Shown here in pieces: positions 8,547 to 22,470 of a DNA stretch of 64,000 nt (positions are counted from its first letter, which is position 1; every line of letters begins with the position of its first letter). The notes under the pieces were generated by a model. That model was not told the DNA's origin. It worked only from the letters and a program-made list of their open reading frames with translations, and ran no database searches. The stretch is from the NCBI RefSeq assembly GCF_013008815.1, contig NZ_CP053097.1, forward strand, positions 715,551 to 779,550, given 5' to 3'. Made by a program: the position numbers and the translations under genes. This stretch comes from Mycoplasma miroungirhinis. Lineage in GTDB: Bacteria > Bacillota_I > Bacilli_A > Mycoplasmatales > Metamycoplasmataceae.

Positions 8547-10321
8547 AAATTCACCAAAACATTTTCTTTTATCAAGTAACTTCCAGTGACCAAAAAACCC
8601 AAAAAAAAATAAGAAGTTTTTGAAAACATTTATTAATTTTTCTCTGCATATTTTTAATTATTTATTTATTTTCCACATACAGTTATAAAACAACCAATTC
8701 TTATGGAGTGAAATTATTTCAAAAAAACTTTTTAAGAATTTTTCAGTTTTCTAACATCAGTACAATGGACTATGAACAAAATCTTTTATTGAGAAGTTTA
8801 AATATTTTATGATTTACTATTAAATATACTATTACTGGAACATTTATTGGTTTTATATTAGCGATTTTAACTTCGTTTTTAACTAATAGAAATTTTACAA
8901 ACAAAATTTGATCTTTTTTTTCAAGAAATTTAATCTTATTTTTACGTTGTATTCCAGAGTTGTTATTTATTACATTATTTACTTCAATTTATCGAGCAGA
9001 ATTTAGTTTAATTTTAATTTTCATTTGATTTACTTGATTATGACTTCATAAATATTACATTGAAGCGCTTGAATCAATTGATAAAAAACCTTTTTATATA
9101 TCTATTAATCAAGGTAATTCAAAAATTAAATCTTTTTATAAAGAAATATTACCTAGATTAATGAATAGATTTATTAGTTTATTTATTTATTCTTTTGAAT
9201 CCAATATGCGTTGAGGTTCAATTTTATCTACATTAGGAGCACCAGGAATCGGAGTCTTAATTAATTATGCTAGTAAATCAAGCGCAAGATTTCAAGAACT
9301 AGGTATTCCACTAACGATTTTGTTAGTATTTATTGTATGTTTAGAAATACTAAATGTTATTTTAAATAAATATTTATTTCAAACTAGTACTAAAAACATC
9401 AAAACTTTAGATATAAATAAGTTAAGTAAAACAATTAATACTCGTTTCTGAATTAAACTTATTATTGTTGTTATTTTAGGTATTTTTAGTATTTATACTA
9501 TTGCTGTAACTGATAAATCTTATATTTTATCAAGTTCATCAATTGAGTTTTTTAAAGCATTATTGTATCCTGATTGACAACACTTTCAATGAAGTAGTTC
9601 AGATATAAAAGTAAATCCATTGTTACAAATTTTACAAATAATAACATTTGCTATATCTACTATCACAGTAACAGTTATTTTAGCAATTATTATTGTTCCA
9701 TTTTGTGCAATGTTTACTAATAAATTCCATTCAAGTATTATTTTTAGAGCACTTAATAGTTTTAATAGATTAATACCTGCAATCGTTTTAATTTATTTAT
9801 TTGGTGCATTAGTATCAAACGTATCAAAAATAACTTTAATTATTTTTGTTTTAGGATTTCATGAAGCATCGGGATTTATTAAACAAATATCAGAAACTGT
9901 TGATAATATTGATGATTGAAAAATTAAAAATCTTCAACAAATGGGAAATTCAAAATTGAGAATATATTTTAAATTTATATTACCAAACATTAAATATGAT
10001 TTTATTAGTTTAACTATTTTCTATTTTGAAATGTCAATTAGAAATGCAATTACATATAGTGTATTTACAACAACACAAAACGAATTATATTTAGGACACG
10101 GATTATCAGATTCATTAAATGAAAAATCTTTACATGTCAATGTTGCAAGTGTATATTTTTGGTGTTCAACATTAACTATATTCTTATTAAATATAATTTC
10201 AGAACAAATAATATTTAAAATCAAAAATAGAAACATTAATTATTTTAAATATTTATATAAATTTAAATTAAAATTACTACCAAAACTTAAGTTAAATAAG
10301 TTTTATAAAAATATTCATTAA
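8516..10321 (+). CDS. ABC importer fused double permease (PhnE-like, thiamine/TPP uptake)
   Basis: A 601-residue membrane protein made of two fused permease domains, each with its own EAA-type cytoplasmic loop. The first is near residues 180-215 (EALESIDKKPFYISINQGN... ILP) and the second near 445-490 (HEASGFIKQISE ... LQQMGNSK ... FILP). About twelve hydrophobic spans are visible. Some 15 TGA codons are read as Trp; with the standard code it would look shattered. I chose ATG 8516 because it opens the frame inside the ATPase end and no better start lies downstream before the first span. It completes the TPP importer. The final terminator is at 10360-10394. Confidence 0.88.
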
Positions 10322-10359
10322 ATATCTAATAATTTAATTTCAATAATACAAATTATAAT

Positions 10360-10394
10360 AATATCAAGTGCAATAATGTGCTTGATATTTTTTT
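10360..10394 (+). terminator. Rho-independent terminator after TPP importer
   Basis: AATATCAAG and CTTGATATT form a 9-bp stem around a 12-nt loop, followed by T-rich sequence. Very similar stems recur at 37028 and 49461. Confidence 0.85.
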
Positions 10395-10475
10395 ACATTC
10401 TACAAAATGTACTTAAATTAGTAGGATACAAACTTTAAGTTTTTATAACTAGGTCGATGTATTTTTGAAAAACAC

Positions 10476-10512
10476 TAAAAAAACTCGATACCTTTTAAGA
10501 TAATCGAGTTTA
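10476..10512 (-). terminator. Terminator after leucyl aminopeptidase 1
   Basis: On the minus strand AAACTCGAT pairs with ATCGAGTTT, followed by T residues, 22 nt after the stop at 10535. Confidence 0.85.
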
Positions 10513-10534
10513 ATTTATGTCTAATAAAATGAGT

Positions 10535-11893
<1,359 letters not shown>

Positions 11894-11931
11894 ATTTTCT
11901 CCTTATTATTAATTTAAAAAACACTTTTAAT

Positions 11932-14343
<2,412 letters not shown>

Positions 14344-14449
14344 ATTTTAATTTTACTAAATTTATACATTATTTAATAATAAACAATACAAAATAATTAA
14401 AAATTACACATTTTTTTCAAAATAGAAAAATATATTATTCTTTTTGAAT

Positions 14450-14464
14450 TTTTATATGCTAAAA
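14450..14464 (-). promoter_or_regulatory. Probable leuS promoter
   Basis: The minus-strand TTTTAGCATATAAAA matches the motif upstream of nrdF (4863-4880). It lies about 107 nt before leuS, and the rest of the leader has no recognised T-box. The assignment rests on this recurrence only. Confidence 0.35.
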
Positions 14465-14549
14465 CGAATTTTTGTTGTAAAAATTTATGAATAAATTTTA
14501 GTCAAATGTATAATTTTATATTATATATTTAAAGAAAAAAGGACAAAAT

Positions 14550-15530
14550 ATGAATAAATTTATGTTTTTAAAACCAGGAGATGAAATTAGAGTAATAGCT
14601 CCAGCTAGAAGTTTAAAATTAATAGGTGAACCTAATACTAATTTAGCAATAAAAAAATTAGAATCGATGGGATTTAAAGTAACTTTTGGAAAAAATGTTT
14701 ATGAAGTACATAATCGTTTTTCTGCAACAATTAAACAAAGAGTAGAAGATTTTCATGAAGCTTTTTTAGATAAAAATGTAAAAGCTATTTTAACAGTGAT
14801 TGGAGGATTTAATTCTAATCAATTATTACCTTACATAGATTGAGAAATTGTTAAAAATAATCCTAAGATTTTTTGTGGATTTAGTGATATTACTGCATTA
14901 CATTTAGCTATTTTAAAACACACTAATGTTCCAGTCTTTTATGGGCCACATTTTTCTTCATTTGCAATGATTAAAAACTCAGAATACATTGAAACTCAGT
15001 TTAAAAATATGTTTTGTAATGAAGACAAAACAGTTAATTTAGAAGCATCAAAATTATGAAGTGATGATTTATGATTTATTGATCAAGATAATAGACAATT
15101 AGAAAATAATAGTGGTTGATGAAATATTCAAAATGGAGAAGCTAGAGGAAAAATAATTGGCGGAAATTTATCTACTTTAATGTTACTTAAAGGCACTGAT
15201 AATTTCCCAGATATAAATGAAGATAGTATTTTAGCTATTGAAGCAGTACCTTCATATGATTATGATAATTTTGAAAGAATGTTAGTGTCTTTAATTCAAT
15301 CTCCTTGATTTAAACATATCAAAGCACTTATGATAGGAAGATTTTGTCTTGGTTCAAAAATTTCTAAAGAAGATTTAATTACAATGTTAAGTGAAAAAGA
15401 AGAACTAAAAAATATGCCAATAGTTGCAAATATAGATTTTGGTCACTCAATGCCTTTATGTGTACTTCCATTAGGTTTAGAATCAGAACTTAAAATTAAT
15501 AATAATTCAGAAATAAAAATATTTAAATAA
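14550..15530 (+). CDS. S66 peptidase (LD-carboxypeptidase/MccF-like)
   Basis: A 326-residue serine peptidase of family S66. Visible blocks are GDEIRVIAPARS at the N-terminus, VIGGFNSNQLLPYIDW, FCGFSDITALHLAI with the nucleophile Ser of the GxSD motif (about residue 114), GKIIGGNLSTL, AIEAVPSYDYDNFERM with the likely Glu, and NIDFGHSMP with the catalytic His. Family members cut the LD bond of cell-wall tetrapeptides or, as MccF, destroy microcin C-type peptidyl nucleotides. This organism has no wall, so a role in scavenging foreign muropeptides or in detoxifying peptide-nucleotide antibiotics is more likely than wall recycling; that is inference. It is divergent from leuS and monocistronic, with AAAAGGA before ATG. 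Confidence 0.88.
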
Positions 15531-15572
15531 GAATTACTTATTTATATTACATAAAAATTAATAAGAAAAAAT

Positions 15573-15600
15573 TAGTATTTTTAATGATGCTATTTTTTTT
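15573..15600 (+). terminator. Terminator after S66 peptidase gene
   Basis: TAGTAT and ATGCTA form a 6-bp stem (one G-T pair) followed by eight T residues, about 40 nt after the stop. Confidence 0.6.
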
Positions 15601-15751
15601 GTATTTTAATTTCAAAAAAAGTAGTTTTGGATTTTTTATTTATCATCTAAAACTTGGTATTATAAAATACTATTTATTTGTAGTAATTGTTTTTTAAAAA
15701 ATCAATCAAACAAAGATATCTTACCTACACAATAACAATAATATTTTAATA

Positions 15752-15801
15752 AAAAATCAAGTTTTATACAAATTTAATTTAATTGTATTTACTTGATTTT
15801 T
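15752..15801 (-). terminator. Terminator of lepA operon
   Basis: The 11-bp arms AAAAATCAAGT and ACTTGATTTTT enclose a further ATACAA/TTGTAT stem. On the minus strand the hairpin is followed by T-rich sequence 20 nt after the last gene. It may also stop plus-strand transcripts. Confidence 0.75.
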
Positions 15802-15821
15802 AGAATAGAAAATTGTAGTGA

Positions 15822-16049
15822 TTATTTAGCTTGTTTCATAGAGCGCATAATACTTTTTATTTGTGTTTCTGAAGCTTTACGTCCCATTTGAGCAAACATA
15901 ACACGAATCATTTTTTCATTAATTGGGGGATTTTCATCCAATTGTTTTTTGATTTTACGTTGGGTTAATCAAGCTGCAAAAACAGCTCCAATAATTAAAC
16001 CTAGTAAAAATAAACCAATTGATAAAGCTACAATAGCACCTGTTGACAT
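15822..16049 (-). CDS. UPF0154 small membrane protein (YneF-like)
   Basis: A 75-residue protein, too short for many gene callers and needing one TGA Trp. It has one N-terminal transmembrane span (residues 5-28, rich in Gly/Leu/Ile) and then a conserved cytosolic tail with NPPINEKMIRVMFAQMGRK and SEXQIKSIMRSMKQ. This pattern is diagnostic of UPF0154 (B. subtilis YneF), a Firmicutes/Mollicutes family of unknown function. An AGAGG ribosome site precedes ATG 16049, overlapping the end of the upstream gene by spacing of one base. It is last in the lepA operon. Confidence 0.85.
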
Positions 16050-16050
16050 T

Positions 16051-16965
16051 TTAACCTCTTTTCCTTACAAATATTTTCTTTGTGAAAATATAAATGATAA
16101 ATGGTAATATTAATACTAAAAGTATTGATATTAAAAATATTTTTGCATAAAAACGATTTTGTTTTGATTTTTGTTCTTGAATTTTTTGAATAATTTCAGT
16201 ATCTAAACCAAATGAATCTCTAATATTAGTTATTCTTATTTTTCTAAATATTGCTCAAATAATATGAATTATTATTACAAAAATTATTATGCTAGAAAAT
16301 ACATAAACTCAGTTAGTTGGATTAGGGAATGAATAATTAATTCATTCTTTAAAATCTAAAACAAAAGCTGGTTTATTTGTACCTTTATGAACTAAATCAC
16401 CATATTGAATTCATTGTGAATCTTTAATTGCTCAAAATATTAATGTAAATATTCCAAAATAAAAAGTAAAAGCAATCGTAATTCAATTATGAGAAATTTG
16501 TCTTAAAGTTAATTGTCTATATAAAATAACAATAAAAGCTGGAGTGGTTTTTTCTTCCCGTTTAATTGTATCTCGATAATCTTTAATGGATTTTTTCAAG
16601 CTTGATAATTCAATTAGATCGTTTATAAGTTTTCACAACATTATTAACATAAAAAACCCTAATAAAATATATCAAACTCAAGGAGTGTTTTGTAACTTAA
16701 ATAATGAAGGTTTTAAAGCTAATAATAATACAAGTATTGTTGATGTTGCTAATAAAATACAAATAATAATTATGTTATAAATTTTTAATACAGTTTCTCA
16801 TTTATAAATTCTCATAATACTATTTGGAATAAATCCTTCTGGATCTTTTGTTTCGGTAGATTCAAAGTACTTACTTTCAATAGTGTTATTGATTGATAAA
16901 GTAGCTGTTTGTTGAGTATCTTTATTTTGATTAGAATGTTCTTTATTTCAAGGTTGTAATTCCAT
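16051..16965 (-). CDS. Four-span membrane protein of unknown function
   Basis: A 304-residue protein that is open only with TGA as Trp, so most of it is easy to miss. It has an N-terminal cytosolic stretch of about 70 residues, then paired hydrophobic spans near residues 75-98 and 108-130, a basic loop, spans near 165-190 and 215-240, and a last span near 270-292. The end is strongly basic. It resembles the mollicute membrane-protein families such as MSC_0882, but I cannot confirm this without a search. AAGGA precedes ATG 16965. It sits 8 nt after lepA and 1 nt before the YneF-like gene, so all three are one operon. Confidence 0.7.
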
Positions 16966-16973
16966 AATATTCC

Positions 16974-18767
16974 TTATTTGGATGTATCTGTTTTTAAAAT
17001 TGCTAAAAATGCTTCTTGGGGTACTTCTACTGTACCTATACTTTTCATTCTTTTTTTACCAGCTTTTTGTTTTTTTAGTAATTTTTGTCTCCGAGTAACG
17101 TCTCCACCGTACAGTTTTGCAGTAACATCTTTACGATAAGCTTTAACAGTTTCTCTTGCTATAATTTTACCACCAATTGCAGCTTGAATAGGAACTTCAA
17201 AGTTTTGGCGAGGTATAACAGTTTTTAATCTTTCACATAATTCTCTACTTCTTTGGTATGCTGAATCTTTATGAACTATCATTGCTAAAGCATCGACTTT
17301 TTCACCATTTAATAAAATATCTACTTTAACTAATTTTGATTCTCTTAATCCGATAAAATCATATTCAAAACTTGCATAACCTTTTGAATATGATTTTAGT
17401 AAATCAAAAAAATCAAAAATAATTTCATTTAGGGGTAATTCATATATTAATCTTCTTCTATTTTGGTCAATATATTCAATGTCAATATATTTTCCTCGTT
17501 TGTTTTGACATAAATCCATAATTGAACCTAAATATTCTTGAGGGAGAAAAATACTTGCTTTAATATAAGGCTCTTCTATCATTTTAATGTAATTACTTTC
17601 AGGTAATGAAGAAGGATTTGTGATATTGATTACTTCATTATCTGTTTTTGTTAGATAAAATTCAACACTAGGAGCTGTTGCTATAATATCTAAATTAAAT
17701 TCACGTTCTAGTCTTTCTTGAAGAATTTCCATGTGTAGCATTCCTAAAAACCCAATTCTAAAACCAAATCCTAGTGCTTTTGAAGTTTCGGGTTGATAAG
17801 TTATTGAACTATCACTTAAAGAAATTTTTTCTAATGCATCTTTTAAATCATTAAAATCACGAGTATCAACAGGATAAAAACCAGTATAAACAACACTTTT
17901 TAACTTTTTATAACCTGGAAGAGGTTCAGGTGATGGATTAGATGTTAAAGTAATAGTGTCACCTACTTGAATATATTTTGCATCTCTAATACTTGCTGCA
18001 ATTCACCCTACTTGTCCAGCTTGTAAAAATTCTTTTTTAATTTCTTTTGGTGTTCTAATTCCTAGTTCAGTAACTGAAAATTTCATTTTATTATGCATTA
18101 AAATAAATTCATCGCCAACAGATATTTTGCCATTAAATAATCTTACTAATAACACAACACCACGATAAGAATCAAAATAACTATCAAAAATAAGTCCAGT
18201 TAATGGTTTAGATGTATCTGCTTCTTTAGGATAAGGAATCCTGTTTATAATAGCATCTAAAACTTGTTCAATTCCTTGACCTGTTTTAGCACTAACTAAA
18301 ATAGCATCTGAAGCATCAATTCCAATTATATCTTCAATTTCTTTTTTAACTGCTTCAGGATTAGCTGAAGGTAGATCAATTTTATTAATAATGGGAATAA
18401 TTTCTAAATCATGTTCCATTGCGAGATAAACATTTGCAAGAGTTTGAGCTTCAATTCCTTGAGTTGCATCTACCAATAATAAAGCACCTTCACAGGCTTT
18501 AAGAGAACGTGAAACTTCATATGTAAAATCAACATGTCCTGGAGTATCAATTAAATGAAAAACATAATCTTTATATTTAATTTCAACAGCATTTAGTTTG
18601 ATAGTTATCCCTCTTTCACGTTCAAGTTCCATTTGATCTAAATGTTGAGCTTCTAAATCTCTTTTTTCAACTGTATTAGTTATTTCTAAAATACGGTCTG
18701 CTAAAGTAGATTTACCGTGATCTATATGTGCGATTATTGCAAAGTTTCTGATTTTTTTATCTGTCAT
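16974..18767 (-). CDS. lepA: Elongation factor 4 (LepA)
   Basis: A ribosomal GTPase of 597 residues that back-translocates or remodels stalled ribosomes. GTPase motifs are G1 AHIDHGKST (residue about 12), G2 RERGITI, G3 DTPGHVDF, G4 NKIDLP and G5 VSAKTG. The LepA-specific C-terminal domain is seen as [20 protein letters not shown] and [11 protein letters not shown]. The length matches the family. It heads an operon with two membrane proteins and is divergent from plsY. Confidence 0.96.
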
Positions 18768-18866
18768 AGTTTATATATTATAATAAATTTTTGCTATTTA
18801 TTGTGTAACCGGAGATGATAAGAGCTTATTTTTTATAAAAAAATAAATGTTTTATATAATTAATTT

Positions 18867-19538
18867 ATGAATTATGCAAATTATATTTGAATAAATTTAA
18901 TTTTAATTATTTTTAGTTATTTTATAGGTTCAATCAATATTAGTATTTTAATAAGTAAAATAATATATAAAAAAGATATAAGAAACTTCGGGTCTAAAAA
19001 CGCAGGAGCTACAAATATATTCCGTGAATATGGGAAAAATGTTGCTTTATTAGTATTTATATTTGACTTATTAAAATCATATTTAACAATAATGTTAGTG
19101 TATTTAATTCAAAAACAATTATATTTACAACCATATGTAGAAAATATTATTTCTATTAGTTGTGGTATAGGGGTTATTTTAGGTCATTTGTTTCCTATTT
19201 ATTTTAAATTTAAAGGAGGAAAAGGAGTAAGTTGTTTTTTAGGTCTGACTTTAGCTGTTAATTTTATTTTATTTTTAGTTGCTATTAGTTTATTTTTATT
19301 AATTATAATAGCAACTAAATATGTATCATTAGCTTCTATAATTGTACCTTTCATTATAAGTTTATTTTCTTTAATTCCTTGAATGTCTGATGGTATATTG
19401 GGTTTTACTAATACACAAAATATATTTTGATTACCTGCAATTATTTTGTTTATAAGTTATTTCTTTGTTTTAATTTCTCATCGTAAAAATATTTCAAGAT
19501 TATTAAATAAAAGTGAAAATAAAATCCTTCAAAAATAA
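18867..19538 (+). CDS. plsY: Glycerol-3-phosphate acyltransferase PlsY
   Basis: An integral membrane enzyme of 223 residues that transfers the acyl group from acyl-phosphate to glycerol-3-phosphate, the first step of phospholipid synthesis. The three PlsY signatures are present: FGSKNAGATNIFREYG (about residue 43), HLFPIYFKFKGGKGVS (about 108) and ISHRKNISRLLN near the end. Five to six hydrophobic spans are visible. TGA Trp codons occur at the N-terminus and near 19381. No good ribosome site precedes ATG 18867, so the leader may be very short. A bidirectional terminator follows. Confidence 0.93.
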
Positions 19539-19554
19539 TATTATTATTTTATCC

Positions 19555-19582
19555 TAATTTTCATATAAAAAAATGTACTAAT
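19555..19582. repeat. 28-bp direct repeat, copy 1
   Basis: The 28 bases from 19555 recur exactly at 20869-20896; the core is TTTTCATATAAAAAAATGTA. The two copies flank the lipoprotein gene 19622-20710 and its poly-A promoter tract. Copy 1 is part of a terminator stem. Confidence 0.8.
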
Positions 19583-19617
19583 TGTTGAACTTAAAGTTTG
19601 ACATTAGTACATTTTTA
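19567..19617. terminator. Bidirectional terminator between plsY and lipoprotein gene
   Basis: AAAAATGTACTAAT pairs almost fully with ATTAGTACATTTTT across a 21-nt loop, with A- and T-runs on the two outer sides. It serves the convergent plsY and the lipoprotein gene. Confidence 0.8.
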
Positions 19618-19621
19618 AAAC

Positions 19622-20710
19622 TTATTTACTTAATTTTTCTTCTAACATAGAAATATATTTTTGTAGTTTTGGAACTATAAATTTATTTCCTATTTTATTT
19701 AAGATAAATTTTGGAAAAGGTGTTTTGCTTGCAATATATTTACTTATAATATTAGTTCATAAAAATGGAGCAGCTTTTGAAGTTATTTGTTTTTGATCAT
19801 CAATTATAATAGCGACTTTTAAAGTTTGAATTATTTTTTCAAGTTTTTGAGCAAATTTTGATTTTTGAATATTTTCATTTCATTTATTTTTTGTTTTTTT
19901 AATAAAACCACGAGTTAAATTTTCTTGTTTTATTTTATTTGCATCTCAATCTTTGTTTGGTTTTTTGAAATCTAATTTGATATTTTTAGATGTTTGATCA
20001 TTAACTTTAACTTTTAGGTTCAGAGATCAACCAGGTAATTTATTTTGATTTATTTCAAGGATTTTTATGTTATCAGATATTTTAATCATTGAATTATCAA
20101 AAAGTCAATTTTTAATAAGTGTTACGACATTTTTATACTCTACTGATTTTCCATCTTTTGTAGCTTTTTCTTCAGTTATTTTAGATGCTTTTGATTTTAC
20201 ATTTTCAATTGCGTGTGCTAAATCATTCAAAAAAAATTGTTGAGAAACATAGTAATTGTTAAATTGTTTTTCTAAAAAATCTTCAATTTCTTTTAAACTC
20301 ATTTCTCCATCAACAATAAATTCAGATGAATCATTGTCATTTAATTCTAAATTAAAACTTAAATCTGCTTTATTTATAGAAGGAAGAACATTTTCTTCAA
20401 AATCTTTTCTATCAAATTGTTTTTCAAGTTTAAGATTAAATAATTGTGGTATTTTGATAGAAATTTTGTTGTATTCTTGAGATAAGTTACTTATAGAATT
20501 TATTTCGCTAATGAATTTTTCATAACGTGATTCTTCGTTGTTATCTAGTATAATGTCTTTTGTTTTATATTGTATTTTTTGATTATCTCCAGCTTGTTTC
20601 ATATTATTATTTTCTGATGGTGCTTTTGCACAACTAACTAATGCTACATTTGTAGCTAATGCAACAGAAAAAACTGAAAAAAATAATAATTTTTTTGTTT
20701 TTGTTTTCAT
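19622..20710 (-). CDS. Lipoprotein of unknown function
   Basis: A 362-residue predicted surface lipoprotein with signal MKTKTKKLLFFSVFSVALAT and lipobox VALVSC (Cys about 28). The mature part is Lys/Asn/Asp-rich and mostly helical, with no recognised domain. It is open to the TAA at 19622 only if the TGA at about 20102 is Trp. The promoter region carries a run of 19 identical bases (20761-20779), a typical arrangement for phase-variable mycoplasma surface proteins. The gene is bounded by a 28-bp direct repeat. The function is unknown; antigenic or adhesive roles are only the general expectation. Confidence 0.8.
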
Positions 20711-20760
20711 TGACTTTCTCCGTTTTTTGGTTTATATAATTTTAATTGTAATATGAAAAC

Positions 20761-20779
20761 AAAAAAAAAAAAAAAAAAA
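20761..20779. repeat. 19-bp poly-A/poly-T tract upstream of lipoprotein gene
   Basis: An uninterrupted run of 19 A on the plus strand (19 T on the gene's strand), 51-69 nt before the ATG. A TACAAT -10-like hexamer lies about 11 nt downstream of the tract on the minus strand, so the run falls in the -35/spacer zone. Slippage here would change promoter geometry. Confidence 0.7.
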
Positions 20780-20868
20780 CGTTAAAAAAGTGGCAAAAAT
20801 CTTATTTTTACTACTATATTTTTAAAATTTATATGTAAAATTAAGTTTTTTAATTAAAAGGTTAATTT

Positions 20869-20896
20869 AATTTTCATATAAAAAAATGTACTAATT
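20869..20896. repeat. 28-bp direct repeat, copy 2
   Basis: Identical to 19555-19582. Here the pairing partner is degenerate (AGCACATTT in place of AGTACATTT), which suggests an old duplicated terminator segment beyond the lipoprotein gene. Confidence 0.8.
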
Positions 20897-20987
20897 TTAA
20901 AACTTCAAGGTTTAGCAATAGCACATTTAAAATGAATATAATTATTATTTCATTACTTAATGAAAATTTATCAAAGTAGATTATTTA

Positions 20988-21206
20988 TTATCAATCATAA
21001 AATAAAGTTTGTTTATATATTGTTTTGTTTTTCTTTCTCTTTTTCTTAGTTTTTACAGGAAATATAACAGGTGGTGTTTTTCTTTTTTTAGAAGGAGATT
21101 TTTTAGGTACTTCTCACTCATTTGGAATTATAATGGATTTTTTTCTTTGTGGTGGGTATGTTTTAGGTTCTTCTCGCTTGTGTGGAATTATTGTAGGATT
21201 TTTCTC
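20988..21206 (-). pseudogene. Pro/Lys-rich coding remnant
   Basis: The minus strand is open for 73 codons but has no start codon and is closed upstream by TAA at 21207. It reads as a low-complexity Pro/Lys/Arg tail, for example IIPHKREEPKTYPPQ and IIIPNEWEVPKKSPSKK, which are two imperfect repeats of one another, ending FYDW. It uses one TGA as Trp. This is protein-like and fits the degraded 3' end of a repeat-bearing surface or membrane protein. The rest of 20711-21417 holds the poly-A tract, a repeat copy and a terminator, and I see no other gene in it. Confidence 0.4.
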
Positions 21207-21369
21207 TTATTTTAAATAGAGTTGTTTTAATAGCCTTGTGTTCACCAAACAAACTACGTGTTATACTTAATATTTAAAAAGATGAAATTGCTATATAATA
21301 AATTATTTTTCTTTTTGGTTTCATTTTTATTCTTTGTATTAATTGAATTATATTATTTTTAAAACAAAA

Positions 21370-21412
21370 AAAACGATATAAAAGTGTAAAAAAATTACAA
21401 ATTTATCGTTTT
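21370..21412 (-). terminator. Terminator of fmt-ung-pepA-ECF operon
   Basis: On the minus strand AAAACGATA pairs with TATCGTTTT, followed by further T residues, six nucleotides after the stop of the ECF gene. Confidence 0.75.
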
Positions 21413-21417
21413 TAATT

Positions 21418-22314
21418 TTAAAATTGTCTTTTTAAATTTTCATATTTGTATTTATTACCTAAAAACTTAATAACTGGTTGTAAATTGAAAATAATAAATA
21501 CATAAACAGGAATTTCTATTAATGATTTAAAAACAATCGGAATCATTCAAACTAAATAATATTCTTGATATTGTCATGTTCCACTTCTAAATCTATTATG
21601 GTAATTTATATATGCAAAAGGTCCTCATAATCAACGATATAAAACCATTATAATAATTACATTTAATAAAATAATGAATAATTTTTGTGTTAATGTTTTA
21701 ATTTTAATTGATTTAGATAAAAAATGAAGTAAACAACTTGTAATAACACCTATTCAAATTAAACTTAGAGATGTTATTGAAATTGCCAACACAATATTAA
21801 ATGGGATTTTTTTCTTTTTAGATGTTTCACTCTGAGCTATTGAATGACCATAAAGAGAAATTACTAAAATAAAAATAGTGGTTATAAAAAGTAATATAAA
21901 AACTCCTGTAATTCATTGTCATTTAGATTCGAGTTTTTTAAGTTTAAAAATTAGTGCACTAGTAAGTGATATTAATGCTGGAATAATAGCATATTCTGGC
22001 ATCCAAAACTGAATTCCATAAATTAACTGAGAAGTAGTATCACATAAAATTCCTAAAATCATACTTTTTATAGGTCCTAAAATCATTCCGTATATAACAA
22101 ATAATGCATAAGTTAAAGAAATATGTTTTGGACCTGTTAGAACAAATTTTTGAATCGAATGGAAAATCATGTATAGTGCTATTAATAAACCAAAAATAGC
22201 AATATCATAAACAGTTAATTTTAAATTATTTTTTAATCATGAACTTATTTTTGCTTTTTTAGCTTTATTTTCTAGAGAAATTTTAACATTTAAATTTATT
22301 TTTGGTTTTTTCAC
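21418..22314 (-). CDS. ECF-type transporter S component (MPN527-like)
   Basis: A 298-residue membrane protein with about six to seven hydrophobic spans. Residues 60-130 show the S-component style segment SIQKFVLTGPKHISLTYA, then VIYGMILGPIKSMILGILCD, close to the substrate-binding core of folate/vitamin ECF permease subunits. The C-terminal half is Trp/Tyr-rich and rests on several TGA codons. I chose the GTG at 22314 because AAGGAT lies 9 nt upstream and nothing better exists. The ligand is unknown; the EcfA/EcfT partners are not in this window, as usual for group II ECF systems. It is the last gene of a tightly packed operon with peptidases. Confidence 0.75.
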
Positions 22315-22320
22315 TTTAAA

Positions 22321-22470
22321 TTATCCTTGAAAGGTGTTAAATCCAATAAAATGTTTTTTAAATCATGCTTCATGGAAAATATATGAAGCTGATGAAGTAG
22401 TAGATGTATAAGCGTATTTTATTAAATCTCTAACTTCATCCAATTTAATTTTCAATTTGACCTTGTTCAT
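22321..22470 (-). CDS. Small 49-aa ORF between pepA2 and ECF S component
   Basis: A short frame starting at ATG 22470 inside the end of aminopeptidase copy 2, with GGAG about 10 nt upstream. It ends with TAA 22323-22321, six bases before the GTG of the ECF gene, so it bridges the two neighbours exactly. One TGA Trp is used. The peptide is basic and amphipathic at the start (MNKVKLKIKLDEVRDLIKYA), then Ser/Thr-rich, ending FHEAWFKKHFIGFNTFQG. It has no clear membrane span and I do not recognise it. The precise fit between neighbours, not homology, supports it. Confidence 0.45.

Noticed and set aside
10021..10236. Minus-strand 71-codon ORF inside the permease
   Set aside because: Antisense shadow of the conserved EAA-containing permease.
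14344..14549. Possible T-box or tRNA in the leuS leader
   Set aside because: No specifier loop, T-box sequence or cloverleaf could be found; only a promoter-like motif is visible.
20761..21230. Plus-strand ORFs 21009-21215 and 21025-21219, Phe/Arg-rich
   Set aside because: They mirror the Pro/Lys-rich minus-strand remnant; composition is implausible for a protein and no ribosome site exists.
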